From positions 62,001-126,000 of the forward strand of contig JAPOZM010000068.1 of assembly GCA_026706075.1 (NCBI GenBank): a stretch of DNA of 64,000 nt. Direction: 5' to 3'. The stretch is from Gemmatimonadaceae bacterium (lineage in GTDB: Bacteria > Latescibacterota > UBA2968 > UBA8231). A program made the translations under genes and the position numbers. Shown piece by piece: positions 1-7,347 of the stretch (the first letter of the stretch is position 1; every line of letters starts with the position of its first letter). Under the pieces are notes generated by a model that saw nothing but the letters and a program-made list of their open reading frames with translations, was not told where the DNA came from and did not search any database.

Positions 1-2
1 GA

Positions 3-107
3 CGCGCCGCCGCCGCCGGGATCCGCTACGTCGGCGCCTGCTGCGGCGCCGGCCCGGAGCACATCCGCGCCATGGCGCGGACCCTGGGCAAGGGAGGAGG
101 GACGTGA
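3..107 (+). CDS. Homocysteine S-methyltransferase family protein, C-terminal end (5' truncated by window)
   Basis: Only the last 34 codons are inside the window. They read ...RYVGACCGAGPEHIRAMARTL..., which matches the end of the homocysteine/betaine-homocysteine S-methyltransferase family. In that family a Gly-x-Cys-Cys-Gly motif supplies two zinc-binding cysteines and is followed by a PEHI helix. The enzyme would transfer a methyl group to homocysteine to make methionine. The stop codon overlaps the next gene's GTG start in a GTGA arrangement, so the two are probably translated together. The family call rests on this short motif; the substrate donor cannot be judged. Confidence 0.65.
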   Translation, partial: RAAAAGIRYVGACCGAGPEHIRAMARTLGKGGGT

Positions 108-844
108 CCGAGGTCGAGAAGGCGGTGCAGGAGATCGACGTCTACGGCTTCACCATCCTCGAGTCGGTGCTCACCTCCGAAGAGACGGACGCCATGCGGC
201 GGGCCCTGGTCCGCTGCGAGCGGGAGGTCGGCACCGATCACCGCCACCGGGGCGAGGCCCGGCACGTGGCCAACCTGCCGACCCTGGACCCGGTGTTCTG
301 GGCGGCCATCGACCACCCCCGGACCCTGCCCGTCCTCGAGCACTACCTCGGCCCCGGCCTGGTCCTCGGCAGCCTCAACGCCCGCATCGTGCGGCCCGGG
401 GACGGCGGCCAGGGCCTCCACAGCGACATCCCCGGCGACATGCTCAACCTTCGCGGGCCGGTCATGCTCAACACGGTGTGGATGCTCGACGACTTCACCG
501 AGGAGATCGGCGCCACCCGGGTGATCCCGGGGACCCACCGCAGCGGCCTCGCGGAGCCGCCGCCGGGGCTGGAGCTGAAGCACGTGGTCACCGCCGAGGG
601 CCCGGCCGGCAGCGTCCTCGTCTTCAACGGCCAGACCTGGCACGGCGGCGGCGCCAACCGCGGCGACCGCAACCGCCACGCCCTCTTCGGCCACTACCGC
701 AAGCGCATGCTCGTCTTCCAGGTCGACCCCCACGACGGCTTCCCGTCCGAGTGGCTGGGGCGCCTGAGCGAGCGCCAGCGGCAGCTGCTGCGCATGGACC
801 GCGGCCTGGACGCGCCCCGGTCCGCCGACGCGCATCTGCGCTGA
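104..844 (+). CDS. Phytanoyl-CoA dioxygenase (PhyH) family protein
   Basis: 246-residue non-heme iron, 2-oxoglutarate-dependent oxygenase of the PhyH family. The 2-His-1-carboxylate facial triad is visible as H106-x-D108 (GLHSDIPGD) and H180 (TWHGGG). An arginine-rich stretch shortly after (GDRNRH) would hold 2-oxoglutarate. The core reads LNTVWMLDDFTEEIGATRVIPGTHRSG, typical of the double-stranded beta-helix (first part L-N-T-V-W-M-L-D-D, then the G-A-T-R-V-I-P-G-T-H strand). GTG start chosen because AGGGAGGAGG lies just upstream and it overlaps the previous stop by 4 bp. Substrate unknown; this family is expanded in marine heterotrophs and two more members lie in this window. Confidence 0.88.
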   Translation: MTEVEKAVQEIDVYGFTILESVLTSEETDAMRRALVRCEREVGTDHRHRGEARHVANLPTLDPVFWAAIDHPRTLPVLEHYLGPGLVLGSLNARIVRPGDGGQGLHSDIPGDMLNLRGPVMLNTVWMLDDFTEEIGATRVIPGTHRSGLAEPPPGLELKHVVTAEGPAGSVLVFNGQTWHGGGANRGDRNRHALFGHYRKRMLVFQVDPHDGFPSEWLGRLSERQRQLLRMDRGLDAPRSADAHLR

Positions 845-856
845 GCAAACTGACTG

Positions 857-862
857 TATTCT
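857..862 (+). promoter_or_regulatory. Possible -10 element for a leaderless antitoxin transcript
   Basis: TATTCT lies 7 nt before the ATG at 870, with no Shine-Dalgarno sequence between. That spacing would start the mRNA at or next to the initiation codon. The -35 region is weak. Inference from position only. Confidence 0.25.
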
Positions 863-869
863 CACCCAT

Positions 870-1109
870 ATGAAAACGACCATCGAGCTTCCCGATGCTC
901 TCCTGCGGGCGGCCAAAGCCCTGGCGGTCCGCCGCGGCACCACCCTGAGAGCCATCATCACACACGCCCTCGAACGTGAGGTGCACGACGGCGCTTCAAC
1001 GCCCGCGCGCTTCGAGGTGGACGATGACGGTTTCCCGCACCTGCCTGCCCGGGGTGCCCGCGTTACCGCCGAAATCGTTGCAAGGCTGCTTGACGAGGAG
1101 GCCGCTTGA
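870..1109 (+). CDS. VapB-type antitoxin (ribbon-helix-helix-like)
   Basis: 79 residues starting MKTTIELPDALLRAAKALA, the usual opening of VapB/DUF2191-type antitoxins: a short beta strand (TTIELP) and then the helix-turn-helix part of a ribbon-helix-helix fold that binds its own promoter. The acidic, proline-containing C-terminal half (about residues 40-79) is where such antitoxins wrap the toxin. It overlaps the next reading frame by 4 bp (TTGA), the normal coupling of a VapBC pair, but that toxin gene is broken. The antitoxin itself looks intact and may persist as an orphan regulator. Confidence 0.75.
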   Translation: MKTTIELPDALLRAAKALAVRRGTTLRAIITHALEREVHDGASTPARFEVDDDGFPHLPARGARVTAEIVARLLDEEAA

Positions 1110-1283
1110 ACCTGCTGGACGTGAATCCCCTCGTCGCGCTCTGCGACGCCGATGCAGCTCACCGACATCTACCTGCTTGCCCTGGCCGTCCATCGCGGCG
1201 GCGGATTCGCAACCCTCGATGCCCACATCGATCCCTCACGAGTCCCGGGGGGCCCCGGGACACTGGTTCTGATCGAGCACTGA
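1106..1283 (+). pseudogene. vapC: vapC PIN-domain toxin remnant with internal deletion
   Basis: The TTG start gives MNLLDVNPLVALCDAD, the first strand of a VapC PIN domain with its first catalytic Asp. From about 1152 a different frame gives QLTDIYLLALAVHRGGGFATLD, the last third of a PIN domain including the T-D-x-Y-L and A-T-L-D acidic motifs (1152..1283, 43 codons). The middle of a normal ~130-residue VapC is missing and the join is out of frame. No active RNase can be made from this. The deletion junction lies near 1148-1155. Confidence 0.8.
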
Positions 1284-1437
1284 TCCTTCGCCGCCAGCCG
1301 GGGCCTGAAGGGTAGACCTCGACGGGGCCCGCCTCGCCGTCGCCAGGCGCAAGCCCGTCGCCGCCCTCACCCGGGGCCGGTCCGACGACCTGCTCGACGA
1401 CGAGCAGCGGGTGAATGCCCTGGCGAGAGAGCAGCTG
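1284..1437 (+). other. Gap with possible decayed coding sequence
   Basis: About 150 bases without a recognisable gene. One frame from 1317 reads smoothly as an Arg/Asp/Leu-rich peptide (DLDGARLAVARRKPVAAL...) with GC-rich third positions, so it may be the tail of a lost gene beside the deleted vapC. There is no start codon context and no family match. Confidence 0.25.
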
Positions 1438-2028
1438 TCAGCGGCTGACGGGCGGATCCTGCTTGTTGCCGGCGATGACCCCCTCGTCCCACAGGCGCGA
1501 GAACTTCAGGGCCCGCGGGCAGTGGGGGTAGGACTCCTCCACCTCGATCAGCAGTCCCTGGAGCAGGGCCGCCTCGTCGTCGGGGTTGAAGATCTCCATC
1601 GAGATGCCTCGGGCCTTCAGGTCCTCCTCGTCCACGACCCGGGCCCGGCCGTTGACGCGCGCCGTGTAGTCGACGCCGGGGATGAAGAAGATCAGCCCCA
1701 CGTTGGGGTTGGCGTCGATGTTGTCGTAGCTCTGGAAGAGCTTGTTGCCGCGCACGTCGGGCAGCAGCAGCCGGCGGTCGTCCAGGACCTTGACGAAGCC
1801 CGGGTGCCCGCCTCTCGGACTGGCGTCGCAGCGGCCGTCTCCGTCGGCCGTCGACATCACCGCGAAGGGGGCGTGGCGCACGAACTCCTGCACGTAGGGG
1901 TCCATGCGGTCGGCCACCTTGAGGCGGGCGCGCTCGCTCGGCTCGCCGAAGCGCTCCTGGTAGCGGTTGGCCGCACCCGCCTCGATCGACTTGCGCCGCT
2001 GTCCTCCGTCTTCGACCGTTCCCTCCAT
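1438..2028 (-). CDS. Pyridoxamine 5'-phosphate oxidase-family (split-barrel FMN-binding) protein
   Basis: 196 residues with the pyridoxamine phosphate oxidase-like split barrel: an early strand FAVMSTADGDGRCDASPRGG, then FVKVLDDRRLLLPDVRGNKLFQSYDNIDANPNVGLIFFIPG (in two strands with the N-K-L-F and N-P-x-V-G-L-I-F-F motifs), then RVNGRARVV. These motifs define the MSMEG_1061-like FMN-dependent oxidoreductases often annotated this way. The start at 2028 is chosen because GAGAGGTGG precedes it and earlier ATGs would run into the divergent neighbour. It faces the amidohydrolase across only 25 bp, so their promoters must overlap or lie inside coding DNA. Substrate unknown. Confidence 0.8.
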   Translation of the reverse strand: MEGTVEDGGQRRKSIEAGAANRYQERFGEPSERARLKVADRMDPYVQEFVRHAPFAVMSTADGDGRCDASPRGGHPGFVKVLDDRRLLLPDVRGNKLFQSYDNIDANPNVGLIFFIPGVDYTARVNGRARVVDEEDLKARGISMEIFNPDDEAALLQGLLIEVEESYPHCPRALKFSRLWDEGVIAGNKQDPPVSR

Positions 2029-2053
2029 CTCATCCACCTCTCGGGAGTCCTCC

Positions 2054-2947
2054 ATGATCATCGATGTCCACGCCCACGTCTTCGCCCGCCCCGTCCTGAT
2101 GAAGAACCGCTCCTCCGGCCTGCGCTTCATGACCGCCGAGGAGCAGGTGCGGCGCATGGACGAGAAGGGGATCGACATGGCCGTCATTCTCCCCCTCAAC
2201 AGCGCCGAGGGTCCCGCGGAGCGCCAGAGCATGGGCGAGGTGCTGTCGATCTGCGAGCGTCACCCGGGCCGCTTCATCCCCTTCTGCGAGATCGACCCGC
2301 GCCGCCACGACTGGACCACCCCCGACCACTTCCAGTGGGGGCTCGAGCAGTACAAGGAAGCCGGCTTCAAGGGCCTCGGCGAGCTGACCACCCGCCTCTG
2401 GTTCGACCACCCGAAGATGATGGCCCTCTTCGCCGCCTGCGAGAAGGTCGGCTTTCCCGTCACCTTCCACACCTCGCCGCCCGAGAAGGTCACCTACGGC
2501 GTCATCGACACCCTCGGCCTGCCCCGCTTCGAGCTGGTCCTGCGCACCTACCCGGATCTCGTCTTCTTCGGCCACAGCGCCTCCTTCTGGAGCGAGATCA
2601 GCGGCGACGTCACCGCCGACCAGAAGGAGGGCTACCCCGACGGGCCGGTGGCCCCCGGCGGCACCGTGGTCCGCCTGCTGCGGGAGTACCCCAACCTCAA
2701 CGGCGACCTGTCGGCCGGCTCCGGGTTCAACGCCCTCACCCGGGACCCCGCATTCACCTGGGAGTTCCTCGACGAGTTCCAGGACCGCCTCCTCCTCGGC
2801 CTCGACCACACCGACGTGGAGCTCGACTTCCAGCAGATCGAGTGGCTCACCCGGGCCCGGGACGACGGCCATGTGACCACCGAGATCCTGGAGAAGATCC
2901 TCTGGCGCAACGCCGACCGCCTCATCGGCCTGGGCCTGGAGGGTTAG
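2054..2947 (+). CDS. Amidohydrolase-family (ACMSD-like TIM barrel) hydrolase
   Basis: 297 residues opening MIIDVHAHVF, the metal-binding H-x-H motif on strand 1 of amidohydrolase TIM barrels. Further family marks are a central VTFHTS strand (metal His), VFFGHSASFWSE and a late LLLGLDHTDVE strand carrying the catalytic Asp. The layout resembles the decarboxylase/hydrolase branch containing ACMSD. It would hydrolyse or decarboxylate a small aromatic or sugar-derived acid; the real substrate cannot be read. The ATG at 2054 is chosen over an in-frame upstream codon because the protein begins directly with strand 1. Three related TIM-barrel hydrolases occur in the window. Confidence 0.85.
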   Translation: MIIDVHAHVFARPVLMKNRSSGLRFMTAEEQVRRMDEKGIDMAVILPLNSAEGPAERQSMGEVLSICERHPGRFIPFCEIDPRRHDWTTPDHFQWGLEQYKEAGFKGLGELTTRLWFDHPKMMALFAACEKVGFPVTFHTSPPEKVTYGVIDTLGLPRFELVLRTYPDLVFFGHSASFWSEISGDVTADQKEGYPDGPVAPGGTVVRLLREYPNLNGDLSAGSGFNALTRDPAFTWEFLDEFQDRLLLGLDHTDVELDFQQIEWLTRARDDGHVTTEILEKILWRNADRLIGLGLEG

Positions 2948-3002
2948 TCCGAGAGTCCGACAATCCCCTTGGACCAGACAGACGTCTTCCGTAATATTTT
3001 CC

Positions 3003-3031
3003 TTGACTCGGGACGTCCGGACGTCTACTGT
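3003..3031 (+). promoter_or_regulatory. Sigma70-like promoter of the DNA methyltransferase gene
   Basis: TTGACT (3003-3008), a 17-bp spacer, then TACTGT (3026-3031), with AAGGAG and the ATG at 3057 following. The spacer is almost filled by a perfect palindrome (see next entry), so a bound protein would block RNA polymerase. Confidence 0.6.
3012..3025. promoter_or_regulatory. 14-bp perfect palindrome in the promoter spacer (operator candidate)
   Basis: GACGTCCGGACGTC reads the same on both strands and sits exactly between the -35 and -10 elements of the methyltransferase promoter. A related AGACGTCT occurs about 30 bp upstream, near 2979-2986. Such placement is typical of autoregulatory operators in restriction-modification loci. 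Confidence 0.5.
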
Positions 3032-3056
3032 GGTGAGCACCCAAGGAGACCGATCC

Positions 3057-4193
3057 ATGAGATCCCCACCGGGGCGCGTCAGGGACGCAATCCTGCAGGT
3101 TCTGGGTAACACCCCCGAAGGGCTGCCCGTCCGTCAGATAGAGGTGAGGGTGGTGCAGGAGATCGGGCCTACGCCGGGATCTTCGGTGAGGTCCTATCTG
3201 CGTCTGAACACGCCAGGGATCTTCGTTCGGGAGCAACGCGGTGTCTACAGTGTGAGGCCCGAGGTCCTCGCGGAGCTCCAGCCAAACCTGGAACTGGAGG
3301 TCGAGTCGAGGCGGCAGCCATTCGACCTCGGTCGATCCACCCTGGTCCACGCTGACTGTTTCACCTGGCTTGAGGATAGGGAGTACAACAGCATCCACGC
3401 TGTCGTCACCGACCCCCCCTATGGACTGCATGAGTACACCCCGGAACAACAGCTGAAAATGCGCAACGGAAGGGGAGGTGTGTGGAGGCTCCCGCCGTCA
3501 TTTGACGGCCACGCACGCTCGCCGTTGCCGCGGTTCACAACGCTCAGCGATCGCCAACGTCGTCAACTTGGACAGTTCTTCACGCTCTGGGGAGGGCTCC
3601 TGCTGCCCAGGCTCGTGCCAGGTGCCAACGTGATCGTCGCCTCCAACCCTCTCCTCTCCCATATCCTGGCAGGTTCCCTCGAGGACGCCGGTCTGGAGTG
3701 CCGGGGCAGTATCACGAGGTTGGTCATGACCATGCGAGGGGGCGACAGGCCCAAGGCCGCCCATGAGAAGTACCCGGATGTGAGCGTGATGCCCCGTTCG
3801 ATGTGGGAGCCCTGGATCGTTTTCAGGAAGCCTGTGGAGGGCCGGGTGCAGGACAATCTCCGGAAATGGAAGACCGGCGGTTTCCGGCGCCCATCCGAGG
3901 ACAAACCCTTTGGCGATGTGATCAAGTCGGCTCCGACACGCAAGGCGGAGAGAAACCTCGCGGCCCATCCGAGCCTGAAGCCACAGGCCTTCCTCAGGCA
4001 AGTGGTCCGCGGAGTTCTGCCGCTGGGGGAGGGTATCGTTCTGGATCCCTTCGCCGGCTCGGGTTCAACCCTTGCAGCAGCCGAAGCGGTAGGATACCGC
4101 AGCATCGGCATCGAGAGGGACCCACACTACTTCGACCTGGCGGCACGGGCGATTCCGGCCCTTCGCGACTTCGAACCGAGGGATCGCTCCTAG
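3057..4193 (+). CDS. DNA methyltransferase (N6-adenine or N4-cytosine, beta class) with N-terminal winged-helix region
   Basis: 378 residues. The catalytic motif IV is TDPPY at residues 118-122, and the SAM-binding motif I (LDPFAGSGST) comes late, near residue 329, preceded by HPSLKP near 303. This IV-before-I order marks the beta class of the N4/N6 methylase family, which modifies an exocyclic amino group in a specific DNA site. Residues ~7-67 look like a winged helix (RDAILQVLG, VRSYLRL, FVREQRGVYSVR) resembling the HARE-HTH domain known from DNA-modification systems. That suggests it might also bind its own promoter. The ATG at 3057 has AAGGAG upstream. It converges on the 4190-4792 gene with both stop codons inside one CTAG. 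GC is visibly lower than the surroundings. Confidence 0.88.
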   Translation: MRSPPGRVRDAILQVLGNTPEGLPVRQIEVRVVQEIGPTPGSSVRSYLRLNTPGIFVREQRGVYSVRPEVLAELQPNLELEVESRRQPFDLGRSTLVHADCFTWLEDREYNSIHAVVTDPPYGLHEYTPEQQLKMRNGRGGVWRLPPSFDGHARSPLPRFTTLSDRQRRQLGQFFTLWGGLLLPRLVPGANVIVASNPLLSHILAGSLEDAGLECRGSITRLVMTMRGGDRPKAAHEKYPDVSVMPRSMWEPWIVFRKPVEGRVQDNLRKWKTGGFRRPSEDKPFGDVIKSAPTRKAERNLAAHPSLKPQAFLRQVVRGVLPLGEGIVLDPFAGSGSTLAAAEAVGYRSIGIERDPHYFDLAARAIPALRDFEPRDRS

Positions 4194-4792
4194 AGCTTGT
4201 AGATCCAGTTGGCGCGCAGCTTCTTCACGCCATCTCTGTCCAGGGTCGCGGTCCTTGTGCCAAGCTCGCTACGAGGATTCTTGCGGAAGTCCGTGATGAG
4301 GACGTGGCTCAGGTAGACTTCCTTGAAGGACATCGGCGCTCGGTCGACGGCAGGCTGCTTCTCCGTGTCAACCTCATAGACGAAGACACACATCCACTGC
4401 TCGCGGGCACCGTGGGTGTCCACCGCGCCTCCAGCCTTGCGGGTGGTCTTGATCTCGATGCCGTCCTCACCCGCCTTGACGGCATTGTCCGGATACCTCC
4501 CCTGAACGATCAAGTCAGGATGACCATTGAAGTACTGGTTCTCGGTCAGGGTCCTCGAGTGTTTCGCGAGACTTGCGCTTATCATGTCCGAGAGGACCCC
4601 TGACATGATCGCTGGACGAAGCATGTCGTCGAGACGCTGCAGTCCCTTGGCCGCGAGATGTGAGTTGACGTCGTAGAAGAAGTCGTACACATCCTGCATC
4701 GCCATCTCGAAATCTCTGAGCCGCAACTCATAGGGCAGATCGGCCTCTACGTTGAATTTGCCCGAGTCGACTTCGTTCGGTTGAATCGCCAA
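4190..4792 (-). CDS. Putative type II restriction endonuclease (PD-(D/E)XK-like)
   Basis: 200 residues, no confident family match by eye. It carries HPDLI followed about 20 residues later by IEIKTTRKAGGA, which fits the PD...(D/E)xK catalytic core of restriction nucleases (Asp about residue 91, E-I-K about 112-114). An acidic helix lies upstream. It is the convergent partner of a DNA methyltransferase and shares its low GC, which is the strongest argument for a nuclease. No ATG precedes the conserved part; the TTG at 4792 with AGGGAGGG upstream is the most likely start. It could instead be a nuclease-like accessory protein. Confidence 0.6.
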   Translation of the reverse strand: MAIQPNEVDSGKFNVEADLPYELRLRDFEMAMQDVYDFFYDVNSHLAAKGLQRLDDMLRPAIMSGVLSDMISASLAKHSRTLTENQYFNGHPDLIVQGRYPDNAVKAGEDGIEIKTTRKAGGAVDTHGAREQWMCVFVYEVDTEKQPAVDRAPMSFKEVYLSHVLITDFRKNPRSELGTRTATLDRDGVKKLRANWIYKL

Positions 4793-4817
4793 TTCAGCGT
4801 GCTCCCTCCCTGTAAAG

Positions 4818-4855
4818 CCTTGTAATCTGGAGGTCGGACCTCCGAATTTACAAGG
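4818..4855. promoter_or_regulatory. 38-bp interrupted palindrome upstream of the putative restriction gene
   Basis: Outer arms CCTTGTAA (4818-4825) and TTACAAGG (4848-4855) enclose inner arms GGAGGTC and GACCTCC. The element lies just upstream of the Shine-Dalgarno of the minus-strand gene. It could be an operator controlling nuclease expression or an mRNA 5' hairpin. There is no T-tract, so it is not an obvious terminator. Confidence 0.55.
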
Positions 4856-4869
4856 TATTCTCAGGCGGC

Positions 4870-5610
4870 TCACACCCCGTAGATCGCCGCCAGGTTGCCC
4901 CCGAGGAGGGCCGCCTCGTCCGCGGCGTCGAGGCCGAGGCCGCGGATCCCCCTCACGCCGTTGACCGCCACGCCGCTGGGGGCGTTGCTGCCGAAGACGA
5001 TGCGGCCGGCGCCAACCCGGCCCTCCTGGATGATCTTCTTGATCGTGATCGGCTCGGCCGCGGCGATCAGGGTCGTGCCCAGGTAGATGCGCGGGTTGGC
5101 CGAGGCCGCCTCGACGGCCAGGCCCACCCACTCGCGGTAGCCCATGTGGTCCATGATGATCGTCACCTCCGGGTGGCGGCCGGCCAGGGCGCCGATGAAG
5201 GCCGGCGAGCAGCCCGAGACCTCCGAGCCGGAGTGGATGGTCACGGGGAGGCCGAGGTCGGCGGCGGCGGCCATCACCGCGTCGGGCGCCGGGCCGTCGA
5301 GGCGGTACCCGTGGGCGGCGGCCATGAGCTTCATCGAGCGGGCGCCGGCGTCGACGCAGCGCCGCAGCTCGTCCACGGCCGGCGGCCCCAGGGTCGGGTT
5401 GATCAGGCAGCCGGGCAGGAGGCGGTCGTCGCCCTTCAGGGCGGCGAGGAGCTCCTCGTTGATCGACCGCGGGTCGGGCGGCAGGCCGCCCGGGAAGACG
5501 ACGGAGAAGTCGATCCCCGCCTCGTCCATGGTGCGCAGGATCCCGTCCCGCCCGTAGGGAGCGCCGTCGAACTCCTCGGGCATGTAGGCTTCGAAGTCGC
5601 CGACGGCCAT
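4870..5610 (-). CDS. Amidohydrolase-family TIM-barrel hydrolase
   Basis: 246 residues. Family features are the central LPVTIHSGSEVSG strand (metal His), the VTIIMDHMGYREW strand with the second His, and a final RIVFGSNAPSG strand with a Ser-Asn where many members have a catalytic Asp. The usual N-terminal H-x-H opening is replaced by FEAYMPEEF, so the metal site may be altered. The ATG overlaps the msrB stop as TGATG, so the two are co-translated. It probably acts on a lactone or carboxylated sugar derivative, but the missing N-terminal His pair makes activity uncertain. Confidence 0.78.
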   Translation of the reverse strand: MAVGDFEAYMPEEFDGAPYGRDGILRTMDEAGIDFSVVFPGGLPPDPRSINEELLAALKGDDRLLPGCLINPTLGPPAVDELRRCVDAGARSMKLMAAAHGYRLDGPAPDAVMAAAADLGLPVTIHSGSEVSGCSPAFIGALAGRHPEVTIIMDHMGYREWVGLAVEAASANPRIYLGTTLIAAAEPITIKKIIQEGRVGAGRIVFGSNAPSGVAVNGVRGIRGLGLDAADEAALLGGNLAAIYGV

Positions 5611-6011
5611 CAGCCTTGCTCCCCCTCGAAGTCGAGGGCCGCCGAGTTGATGCAGTAGCGCAGCCCCGTGGGCGCCGGCCCGTCGGGGAAGACGTGCCCC
5701 AGGTGGCCGCCGCAGCGCGCGCACAGGACCTCGGTGCGGGTCATGCCGTGGCTGTGGTCGGCCTCCAGGTCCACGCCCTCCTCGGTCCGGGGCGCGGTGA
5801 AGCTCGGCCAGCCGCTGCCGGAGTCGAACTTGGTGTCGGAGGCGAAGAGCTGCGCCCGGCAGCCGGCGCAGACGTAGGTGCCCCGGCCCTTGTGGTCGCA
5901 GTACTCGCCGGTGAAGGGCCGCTCCGTGCCTTTCCGCCGCAGGATGGCGTACTGCTCGTCCGTCAGCAGCTGCCGCCACTGCTCGTCGGTCCTGTCGATC
6001 CTGTCGCTCAT
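5610..6011 (-). CDS. msrB: Peptide-methionine (R)-S-oxide reductase MsrB
   Basis: 133 residues and complete. The catalytic cysteine is C120 in RYCINSAAL. Four zinc cysteines are present as CAGC (48, 51) and CARC (97, 100), and GSGWPSF and [10 protein letters not shown] are the standard substrate-binding stretches. It reduces methionine-R-sulfoxide in proteins using thioredoxin. There is no signal peptide, so it should be cytoplasmic. It is followed without a gap by the amidohydrolase gene. Confidence 0.95.
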   Translation of the reverse strand: MSDRIDRTDEQWRQLLTDEQYAILRRKGTERPFTGEYCDHKGRGTYVCAGCRAQLFASDTKFDSGSGWPSFTAPRTEEGVDLEADHSHGMTRTEVLCARCGGHLGHVFPDGPAPTGLRYCINSAALDFEGEQG

Positions 6012-6030
6012 GGGTCACTTCCCGTGGGGC

Positions 6031-7245
6031 TCAGTAGGGCCGCCAGCTCGGCGACCTCTCGTCCCGGTCTGGGGTGTTGGTGAGGTTGATCGGCATGATG
6101 GGCCTCTCCTCGACGTGGTCCCAGTCGAAGCCGACGGCGGGGACGACGAAGATGTCGAAGCTGCCAAGGGGCTTGTACTTCCCGGTCCGCTGGCTGAAGC
6201 GCACGGCCAGGGTGCCGTCTTCCCGGAAGTTCATCTTACCCTGGTAGGCCAGGGCGCGGCCGTCAGGAGACCAGGCTGGATCCTGCTCGAAGGTGTGTCT
6301 GGCCACGGTGACGCGCACCTGGCTGCCGCTCCCGACATCCGCCAGCATCAGCTCCTCGCCCCCGAATCGTTCGGAATTGAAGGCCAGGCGGCGGCCGTCC
6401 GGAGACCAGGCCGCGTGCCAGTCGTAGTGCGGGTCGCTGGTGAGGCGGCGGAGGTTGGAGCCGTCGGCGTCGACGACGTAGATCTCGTCATTGCCCTCGT
6501 ACTGCCCCGAGGTGAAGGCGATGCGGCGGCCGTCGGGAGACCAGGCCGGCTCCCGTCCCTGCACCAGCTTGCGCTTGTTGCCTCCGTCCGCATCCATGAG
6601 CCAGACGGCCACGTCGCCGTCGCGATGGCTGAGGAAGGCGATGGTGCCGCCGTCGGGAGACCAGGCGGGCTGTTCGTCCCGCTCCGGGTGCTCGGTCAGG
6701 CGCCGCTCGGCGCTGCCATCGGCGGCCATCACGTAGATGTCGATGTTGGTGGTCACGTGGCCCCGGGCGAAGGCGATCTCCATGCCGTCCGGGGACCAGG
6801 CGGGATACTGCTCGAACTCGCGAGTGTCGGTGAGGCGGGTCGGTTCCCCGCCGCCGGCGGGGATCGTGTAGAGGTCCCAGGCCCGCACCGAGACCGGGGT
6901 GGCGGCGTAGAGGATGGTGCCTTGGGGCCGATGGGGGCCGTTGCGGCCGCCCGGGATGGTGACCGTCAGCCCGTAGCTGCGGACATCCGTCATGGGCGCC
7001 GGCTCCACCTTCAGCGTGTCGCTCACCACCAGCTCGCTGGTCACGACCCTGATGGCGTAGGTCCCTTCCCTGACTTCGCCGAAGGAAAAGGACCCCGCGT
7101 CCACGAGGAGGTTGAACCCGGGCTGGACCTCGTCCGCGTCCAGCCGGACCTTGTTACCTCCGTCTCCCTCGACCCGTATGATCACCTCGTTGGCGCCGCA
7201 GGAAACCATCGACAGCATGGCCAGCACGGCCGTCAGGGCTCTCAA
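6031..7245 (-). CDS. TolB-like beta-propeller lipoprotein (PD40/WD40-like repeats)
   Basis: 404 residues. The N-terminus MRALTAVLAMLSMVSC ends in a lipobox-like SMVSC, so it is likely a lipoprotein. After a ~100-residue beta-rich domain come at least six repeats of the PD40 type, each with P-A-W-S-P-D-G followed by I-A-F or L-A-F, as in TolB propellers. Such proteins act in the periplasm as scaffolds or ligand-binding modules; here there are no tol-pal neighbours, so a general glycan- or peptide-binding role is more likely than cell-envelope Tol function. Divergent from the MFS gene. Confidence 0.85.
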   Translation of the reverse strand: MRALTAVLAMLSMVSCGANEVIIRVEGDGGNKVRLDADEVQPGFNLLVDAGSFSFGEVREGTYAIRVVTSELVVSDTLKVEPAPMTDVRSYGLTVTIPGGRNGPHRPQGTILYAATPVSVRAWDLYTIPAGGGEPTRLTDTREFEQYPAWSPDGMEIAFARGHVTTNIDIYVMAADGSAERRLTEHPERDEQPAWSPDGGTIAFLSHRDGDVAVWLMDADGGNKRKLVQGREPAWSPDGRRIAFTSGQYEGNDEIYVVDADGSNLRRLTSDPHYDWHAAWSPDGRRLAFNSERFGGEELMLADVGSGSQVRVTVARHTFEQDPAWSPDGRALAYQGKMNFREDGTLAVRFSQRTGKYKPLGSFDIFVVPAVGFDWDHVEERPIMPINLTNTPDRDERSPSWRPY

Positions 7246-7301
7246 TCATCCCTCCTTGCAGGGCATCGCGGTTGGGGGCCTTACAACGCGCGAGTTATCT
7301 G

Positions 7302-7316
7302 GTCCTTGTCAAGGAC
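7302..7316. promoter_or_regulatory. Inverted repeat with embedded -35 between divergent genes
   Basis: GTCCTTG-T-CAAGGAC is a 7-bp dyad around a single base. On the minus strand it contains TTGACA, a consensus -35 that could serve the TolB-like gene; no strong -10 was found. It may also be a repressor site for both the lipoprotein gene and the MFS gene. Confidence 0.4.
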
Positions 7317-7347
7317 GGTGCAGCGCTGACGTGAGTGCGAAGGCCCG

